A stretch of 43,340 bases of DNA from Acidobacteriaceae bacterium. Lineage in GTDB: Bacteria > Acidobacteriota > Terriglobia > Terriglobales > Acidobacteriaceae. Where the stretch lies: assembly GCA_030038195.1 (NCBI GenBank), contig JASHPJ010000047.1, forward strand, positions 1-43,340, given 5' to 3'. This document shows, in pieces, positions 37,150-43,340 of this stretch; positions within the stretch are counted from its first letter, which is position 1; every line of letters begins with the position of its first letter. The notes beneath the pieces are model-generated. The model saw only the letters and a program-made list of their open reading frames with translations. It made no database searches and was not told where the DNA came from. Both the position numbers and the translations under genes were made by a program.

Positions 37150-37785
37150 GTGCGCCGCAACCGAATTATTCTCTTCACCACGCTTTTCGTTCTTGCCGGT
37201 TTTGGCTGGGCGGGCTGGGCCAACTGGGAGTATCGCCAGCAGGCCGCCGAGCGGCTGCTCGCCACCGAGGCCAGGGCCGAACTGGTGCCCGACCCCGCAG
37301 GCGGTGCAGCGATTTATGTTTCGCCGCTCAAGGGCAAGATGGCGCCGGCCTTTTCTCTCGAAGACCTGGGCGGCAAAAAAGTTTCTCTGGCCAGCTACCG
37401 CGGCAAGGCTCTGCTGATCAACTTCTGGGCCACCTGGTGCGCTCCCTGCAAGATTGAAACCCCCTGGCTGGTTGAGCTGCGCAACAAGTATGCAGGCCAG
37501 GGCTTTGAGATTCTGGGTATCGACACCGAAGGCGACGACCTGAAGCCTGGCGACACGGCCGGATTGGCCAAGGAAAAGGCCGCGGTCGCCCAATTCGTGC
37601 AGCAGATGAAAGTGCCTTACCCGATGCTGATGGACGGCGACAGCATCAGCACGCCCTATGGCGGACTCGACGAGCTGCCCACCTCGTTCTACGTAGATCG
37701 CAAGGGCACCGTAGTCGCAGCACAGTTAGGACTCACCTCCGAGAGCGAGATGGAGGCAAACATCAAGAAGGCGCTGGCGCAATGA
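37150..37785 (+). CDS. TlpA/ResA-type membrane-anchored thioredoxin
   Basis: 211 residues from a GTG at 37150, preceded by GAGG nine bases upstream; the frame is open to 37045 but that part is Pro/Ser-rich leader. One N-terminal membrane helix (about 6-23) anchors a periplasmic thioredoxin fold (about 60-211). The active site is W96-C97-A-P-C100 in FWATWCAPCK, typical of reducing TlpA/ResA proteins. A cis-Pro (ELPTSFYVD) precedes the fourth strand. It probably reduces cytochrome apoproteins or other periplasmic disulfides. The next gene encodes a DsbD-N-like protein that could exchange thiols with it. Confidence 0.88.
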   Translation: MRRNRIILFTTLFVLAGFGWAGWANWEYRQQAAERLLATEARAELVPDPAGGAAIYVSPLKGKMAPAFSLEDLGGKKVSLASYRGKALLINFWATWCAPCKIETPWLVELRNKYAGQGFEILGIDTEGDDLKPGDTAGLAKEKAAVAQFVQQMKVPYPMLMDGDSISTPYGGLDELPTSFYVDRKGTVVAAQLGLTSESEMEANIKKALAQ

Positions 37786-37791
37786 GCGAGT

Positions 37792-37825
37792 CAGCCGGGC
37801 GACGGCTGCCGGCCGGGCGATTTTT
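37792..37825 (+). terminator. Stem-loop with T5 between the TlpA and DsbD-N genes
   Basis: CAGCCG (37792-37797) pairs with CGGCTG (37803-37808); TTTTT is at 37821-37825. It lies within a possible two-gene operon, so it may attenuate rather than end transcription. Confidence 0.3.
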
Positions 37826-37843
37826 GCTGGATTGAGAGCTGCG

Positions 37844-38365
37844 ATGCGGAAGCGGATATTATTATTTCTGCAGGAATCGATCGCCGTAACCGCGCTGCTG
37901 TGCTGCTCTGCGCTCATCGCTCACGGGCAGATCGTTGCAACGGATGCGCAGCGGCAATCCGCTCCCAAACAGGATGCGGTCGCGTATCTCTTTCCCGAGC
38001 AGGTGACTGTCCCTGCCGGAAAAGTGAGTCCAGTAGCGCTCCACTTCCGCGTTGCATCCGGGCTGCACATCAACTCGCACACGCCCAGCGGCGATGCGCT
38101 CATTCCCACCACTTTTTCCATTCCCGATAGCACCGGCGTAAGGCTCGATGCGGCAAGCTATCCGCCAGGCACGGAATTTGCACTCACGCTCGATCCCAAG
38201 AACAGGTTCAGCGTATACACCGGTGAATTCGTCGTGCGAGCGCGCATTGTCGCTACGCCCGGCAATCATCTGGTTGAAGGCAAGCTACGTTACCAGGCCT
38301 GCGACAACAGTGAGTGCATGCCGCCGAAAACTATCAGTGTGCCTATCGATGTGATCGGCAAGTGA
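37844..38365 (+). CDS. Exported DsbD N-terminal-domain-like protein
   Basis: 173 residues from ATG 37844. A signal peptide (1-28: LLFLQESIAVTALLCCSALIAHG) precedes one immunoglobulin-like domain of the DsbD-alpha family. The key feature is YQACDNSECMPP, with C153 and C158 as the redox pair of the DsbD N-terminal domain. VPAGKVSPVALHFRVASGLHINS is the normal first half of the fold. The protein lacks the DsbD membrane and thioredoxin domains. With TlpA encoded 58 bases upstream, the two may form a split thiol-relay needing a CcdA/DsbD-like membrane partner elsewhere. Confidence 0.85.
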   Translation: MRKRILLFLQESIAVTALLCCSALIAHGQIVATDAQRQSAPKQDAVAYLFPEQVTVPAGKVSPVALHFRVASGLHINSHTPSGDALIPTTFSIPDSTGVRLDAASYPPGTEFALTLDPKNRFSVYTGEFVVRARIVATPGNHLVEGKLRYQACDNSECMPPKTISVPIDVIGK

Positions 38366-38406
38366 ATGGCGCGTGTTCCTGCTACGTCAACCTGTTTGCA
38401 TCTGCG

Positions 38407-38531
38407 CTGTTTTGAAAGGGCGAGCTTGCTGAAAAAGTTGATGTGGTGACCAAACATCTCTCGAGGGCTAAAGCCCGGTGGTTTTATGCGGCTTTTGACG
38501 GCACGGCTGAAGCCGTGCCCTTTCAAAACAG
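38407..38531. repeat. MITE-like palindromic element with 15-bp terminal inverted repeats
   Basis: CTGTTTTGAAAGGGC (38407-38421) is the exact reverse complement of 38517-38531. Inside lie the hairpins GGGCTAAAGCCC (38465-38476) and GGCACGGCT..AGCCGTGCC (38500-38519). The element is 125 bp, without an open frame, and fills the gap between the convergent DsbD-N and ispF genes. It may also terminate both transcripts. Confidence 0.8.
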
Positions 38532-38547
38532 ATTTATAAGATAGCTT

Positions 38548-39165
38548 CTACGTAATGTCCTCGGTATCGTAGACCGGCGCAATGGTCCGCCGCTTGGGCA
38601 CACCGTGGACCGACGCGAGCAGATCGTCCACCACGTCTTCGAGCTGGCGCTGACTCTCGATCACATCGCTGATGCTTTTCAGATTGTCGGGCTCCTCTAC
38701 GCGCTCCACCAGCGCCACGGCGTGGCATTGCGCCACGTGATCTGTCCCCAACCCCTCGGGAGTCTTGGCCTTGATGCTCACCTGGCTTATGCTCACGCCC
38801 AGCAGCTCGGCCACGCGGACGCGCATCTCGCCGGCGACGGGCGCGATTTTGGGCGCGGCCAGCACTAGCGTGATATCCACGTTGCGAATGCGATAGCCGG
38901 CGTGCTGCAGCTCTTCGAGCGCCAGGTTCAGGAAGATGGCGGAGTCGGCATCCTTCCAGCGCGGATCGCCCGGCGGGAAAAAGCTGCCAATGTCGCCGGC
39001 GGCAACCGAGCCCAACAGCGCGTCAGTCACTGCGTGCAGCAGCACGTCGCCGTCCGAGTGGCCGGCCAGTCCCTCGGGATGCTCCAGCGTAAGCCCGCCG
39101 ATGCGCAGCGGCACGCCGGGTTTGAATGCATGCGAGTCCCAGCCAAATCCGATCCGAATATCCAT
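38548..39165 (-). CDS. ispF: 2-C-methyl-D-erythritol 2,4-cyclodiphosphate synthase with C-terminal extension
   Basis: 205 residues; usual IspF is about 160. It makes cyclic MEcPP from CDP-ME 2-phosphate in the MEP isoprenoid pathway. The metal site D10-x-H12 (GFGWDSHAF) and the later His in GHSDGDVLLHAVTDALLG are present, with DIGSFFPPGDPRWKDADS and IKAKTPEGLG typical. After AVALVERVEE about 45 extra residues follow (DNLKSISDVIESQRQLEDVV and a basic tail), which are not part of the known fold. Follows ispD by 61 bases on the same strand, so they are likely co-expressed. Confidence 0.93.
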   Translation of the reverse strand: MDIRIGFGWDSHAFKPGVPLRIGGLTLEHPEGLAGHSDGDVLLHAVTDALLGSVAAGDIGSFFPPGDPRWKDADSAIFLNLALEELQHAGYRIRNVDITLVLAAPKIAPVAGEMRVRVAELLGVSISQVSIKAKTPEGLGTDHVAQCHAVALVERVEEPDNLKSISDVIESQRQLEDVVDDLLASVHGVPKRRTIAPVYDTEDIT

Positions 39166-39226
39166 GATTCCGCGCCTGTCCCTCTTGCCTTACCGGATAG
39201 ACTCCAGCCGCCGCGCCGGGCATTTG

Positions 39227-39928
39227 CTAGCGCGCCCGCTGGCGCAGATAGAACTCAGCCAGCTCCAGGTCGCCCGGCTGGGTTATCTTCAGATTAACCT
39301 GAGAGCCGTGCACCACGGCCACCGGATGCCCGGCGCGCTCCACAACGGAGGCCTCATCGGTGCCCACAAAGCCGTCCGCCGTGGCCTCGGCAAAGGCCCG
39401 CTTGAGCAGCCCGTAGCGGAAGCCCTGCGGCGTCTGCGCCAGCACCACGAACTCGCGTGGAATGGTCGAAGTGATCAGCGCGCCGTGCGCCGTGCGCTCC
39501 ACCTGCTTGATGGTGTCCACCGCCGGCAGTCCCACAATGGCCGCGCCCTGCGCCGCAACTGCATCAATCGTGCGCTCGATGGTTGCCGCGTCGATCAGCG
39601 GGCGCACCGCGTCGTGCACCAGCACGATATCGTCATCCGCGGCGTGCAGCGCCGCCAATGCGTTAGCCACCGACTCCTGCCGGTTGTCGCCGCCCTCCAC
39701 CACGCGCGCCTTGCCGGCAAAGCCGTACTCGGCAACCTGTGCCTGCACACGCTCCATCTCCGTCTTGCGCACGGCCACGTAAATTGCCGTGACGCGCTCC
39801 ACGGCGGCAAAGGCCCGCAACGAGTGGATCAGGATGGGAATACCATCGAGCTCAAGAAACTGCTTGGGTTGCGGCCCGGCCATCCGGGTGCCCAGCCCCG
39901 CGGCCGGAAGAATCGCAAAGACCTGCAT
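39227..39928 (-). CDS. ispD: 2-C-methyl-D-erythritol 4-phosphate cytidylyltransferase
   Basis: 233 residues from ATG 39928 (MQVFAILPAAGLGTRM); the frame reaches 39946 through a less likely TTG. It couples MEP to CTP. The nucleotide loop LPAAGLGTRM (7-16), PKQFLELDGIPIL, VEGGDNRQESVANAL, VLVHDAVRPLI, and the late TDEASVVERAG are all family motifs. A TATACT box ends nine bases before the start. Divergent from tilS with only 57 bases between. Confidence 0.94.
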   Translation of the reverse strand: MQVFAILPAAGLGTRMAGPQPKQFLELDGIPILIHSLRAFAAVERVTAIYVAVRKTEMERVQAQVAEYGFAGKARVVEGGDNRQESVANALAALHAADDDIVLVHDAVRPLIDAATIERTIDAVAAQGAAIVGLPAVDTIKQVERTAHGALITSTIPREFVVLAQTPQGFRYGLLKRAFAEATADGFVGTDEASVVERAGHPVAVVHGSQVNLKITQPGDLELAEFYLRQRAR

Positions 39929-39973
39929 AACTCGTGGAGTATACAACGGACGGCAAAAGCACGCGCGGCCTCG

Positions 39974-39979
39974 TATGAT
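39974..39979 (+). promoter_or_regulatory. -10 box (TATGAT), probable leaderless promoter of tilS
   Basis: TATGAT ends six bases before the tilS ATG at 39986, and no SD precedes that ATG. Same spacing as at 6162 and 8826. Confidence 0.5.
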
Positions 39980-39985
39980 TTTTCA

Positions 39986-41440
39986 ATGCACGGCAAGGCG
40001 CCTCAGCTTCCGCTCGATACATCGCTGCTTACGCCCGGCCTGCGGCTCGGCGTCGCCGTCTCCGGCGGCGCAGACTCTGTGGCCTTGCTGCGCGCACTCG
40101 CCGAACGCAGCACGGAACTTGGCCTGGTGCTCCATGTCGCACACCTGCACCACGGCCTGCGCGGCGCAGAGGCTGACGCCGATCTCGCCTTCGTGCGCGA
40201 TCTAGCCGCGCAGCTTGGTCTGCTGTTTCACGAAGCCCGCGTAGACACCGAAGCCGAGGCCTGTGCCTATCCCGCTGCCGGCAAGCCGGCCGAAACCATC
40301 GAAGAAGCCGCGCGGCGCCTCCGGTATGCCTGGTTTCGACAACTCCTGTCCAGAACGCCGCCCCACGCCGTGGCGCTCGACGCCATCGCCACGGCGCACA
40401 CGCTCGACGACCAGGCCGAGACCGTACTGGCCAAATTTCTGCGTGGCGCGTGGACGGAAGGCTTGGCAGGGATCAGTCCAAAACTTGAAACCGCGCAGGC
40501 GGGCCGCATCCTGCGCCCGCTGCTCGCAACAACGCGCGCGGAAGTGGAAGCGTATCTCAACGTAATCGGCCAGCCCTGGCGTGAAGATTCGACCAACCGC
40601 CATCTCACCTTCACCCGCAACCGCATCCGCCACGAGCTGCTGCCGCTGCTCGAAGGCTGGAACCCGCAACTGCGCAGCCACCTGGCTCACATGGCGGCTC
40701 TTGCGCGCGATGAGGAAGCGTGGTGGCAGGCCGAGGTTGCGCGGCTGGCTCCGCAGCTTATCCTGCCGGGCAAACCCGTGCGCGGCGGCGGACGCGCAGC
40801 CGGCGACGGGCTGGCCATCGACTGCTCGCGTCTCGCCGGGCTTGCGCCGGCACTGCAGCGCCGTCTGCTGCGTCATGCGACGGAGCAGCTTGGCGCCGAG
40901 CCCGGCTTTGCCGCCACCGAGTCGCTGCGCGAGCTGGCGCTTGGCGGGCATGCTGGCCAGAAGCTCGAACTCGCGCAGGGGCTCTGGGCCGAGCGCACGG
41001 CGCGCGAGATGCGACTCGCCGCTGCAGCCGCTACATCCCGTAAAAAAGCCGGCGCAGAGGTGGTTCCGCGGTATTCCATAGCGGTTCCCGGTGAAATTGT
41101 GGCTGCAACCTTTGGGTTACACCTCAAGATCGAACTTGCCGGCTCCACTGCGGATACGTCCCGGAGCGCCGAAGGCCACGCTACGGCTACGCTGCGCAAC
41201 TGGAAACCGGGCGACCGGGTGCGGCTGCGCTACACAAGCGGCCCGCGCAAAGTGAAAGAAGTGCTGGAACGTCTGCGAGTTACGGGCTCAGAGCGAGGTC
41301 TTTGGCCGGTGCTTGAGCTCAATGGCCGCATCGTGTGGATGAAGGGCGTGGAGCTGGAGCCCGAGGCCGGAATTACGGTTATCGCTCATCCTCTCAGCCC
41401 GCAAAATACCGGGGAAGGCTCGCTGGACGGGCAAGGGTAA
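39986..41440 (+). CDS. tilS: tRNA(Ile)-lysidine synthetase
   Basis: 484 residues from ATG 39986; the open frame extends back to 38936, but that portion is antisense to ispD/ispF and is rejected. It converts C34 of the CAU anticodon of tRNA-Ile2 to lysidine with ATP and lysine. The PP-loop SGGADS is at 26-31, followed by HVAHLHHGLRGAEAD, ATAHTLDDQAETVL and REDSTNRHLTFTRNRIRHELLPLL. The C-terminal domain WKPGDRVRLRY..GPRKVKEVLERLR is also typical. Followed by ftsH after 232 bases, a common order in bacteria. Confidence 0.94.
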   Translation: MHGKAPQLPLDTSLLTPGLRLGVAVSGGADSVALLRALAERSTELGLVLHVAHLHHGLRGAEADADLAFVRDLAAQLGLLFHEARVDTEAEACAYPAAGKPAETIEEAARRLRYAWFRQLLSRTPPHAVALDAIATAHTLDDQAETVLAKFLRGAWTEGLAGISPKLETAQAGRILRPLLATTRAEVEAYLNVIGQPWREDSTNRHLTFTRNRIRHELLPLLEGWNPQLRSHLAHMAALARDEEAWWQAEVARLAPQLILPGKPVRGGGRAAGDGLAIDCSRLAGLAPALQRRLLRHATEQLGAEPGFAATESLRELALGGHAGQKLELAQGLWAERTAREMRLAAAAATSRKKAGAEVVPRYSIAVPGEIVAATFGLHLKIELAGSTADTSRSAEGHATATLRNWKPGDRVRLRYTSGPRKVKEVLERLRVTGSERGLWPVLELNGRIVWMKGVELEPEAGITVIAHPLSPQNTGEGSLDGQG

Positions 41441-41672
41441 CCACCTGTGGGTTTAAGCGATTCACCTCGGTACTTATTCCCGACTGCAACTTCATCTGCC
41501 ATGGGAGTACAATCTTGTTACTGCACGTCCGGCTGGAGATCACCCATCTCTGTGGCTGGAACCGTTTGCACTTTCTGTCACTTTCAAGAAACCGCAAGCG
41601 TCTAACGGGTGGTGCAGCCGGCGAGCGAGCACAGCTTCCGAAGGTTCCCCGTCGCCGGAAAGAGGAGTCCTG

Positions 41673-43340
<1,668 letters not shown>

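Noticed and set aside
38936..39985. Long open frame upstream of and continuous with tilS
   Set aside because: It is antisense to ispF and ispD and lacks TilS-like sequence; the PP-loop protein begins normally at 39986.

Overview
This is a high-GC chromosomal window, best matched by an acidobacterium of the Terriglobia type. That placement is inference from protein flavour and from a mix of typical genes: a prodomain-less S53 peptidase, a WXXGXW-repeat lipoprotein, a DUF2277 protein, a fused AMP-ligase/ACP/acyltransferase, Lhr followed by Nei, a PBP1B-like enzyme, and ispD/ispF next to tilS and ftsH. It also rests on many short palindromic and heptameric repeats. No rRNA, tRNA, CRISPR array, insertion sequence or prophage was seen. 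Both edges cut a gene: a Gfo/Idh/MocA oxidoreductase at the left and ftsH at the right.

Layout. 1-5 kb: oxidoreductase, DedA-rhodanese fusion, S53 peptidase (minus strand), UbiD decarboxylase. 5-10.1 kb: a low-GC methyltransferase, an exported unknown, a Tyr/Gly/Trp-rich lipoprotein, a cofactor-less molybdopterin-oxidoreductase-like exported protein, an orphan NuoI, then two exported cysteine-rich genes. The second of these is a 57-residue peptide with a regular double-cysteine repeat. 10.1-16.6 kb: nucleoside salvage on the minus strand (udk-PNP and cdd-deoA-nupC), interrupted by a DUF1906 protein, a DUF2277 protein and a SemiSWEET. 16.7-22 kb: a cheA-cheW-cheY-cheB-cheR operon behind a sigma-28-like promoter. 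22.1-31.1 kb: the FadD-ACP-PlsC fusion (minus), then lhr-nei. 31.1-37.1 kb (minus): PBP1, proS, a low-GC nuclease-like small gene, kdsD. 37.1-38.4 kb: TlpA-like thioredoxin and a DsbD-N-like protein. 38.5-43.3 kb: ispF and ispD (minus), tilS and ftsH (plus).

How genes work together. The two salvage clusters would import nucleosides, deaminate cytidine, split (deoxy)nucleosides and rephosphorylate uridine/cytidine. The che operon is a full signal-transduction core (kinase, coupling protein, response regulator, methylesterase, methyltransferase) without a receptor gene in the window. Lhr and Nei form a DNA-repair pair. KdsD and PBP1 serve envelope synthesis, and IspD/IspF the MEP isoprenoid route.

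The most unusual material is of two kinds. First, families of short repeats sit inside coding sequences in frame: Lhr carries several and is about 200 residues longer than usual, and the stop codons of cheR and of the convergent acyl-ligase gene both lie inside heptamer repeats. Second, there is the pair of exported cysteine-rich genes at 9.4-10.1 kb with a foldable leader. Three genes also have a -10 box ending exactly six bases before the start codon, which suggests leaderless transcripts.
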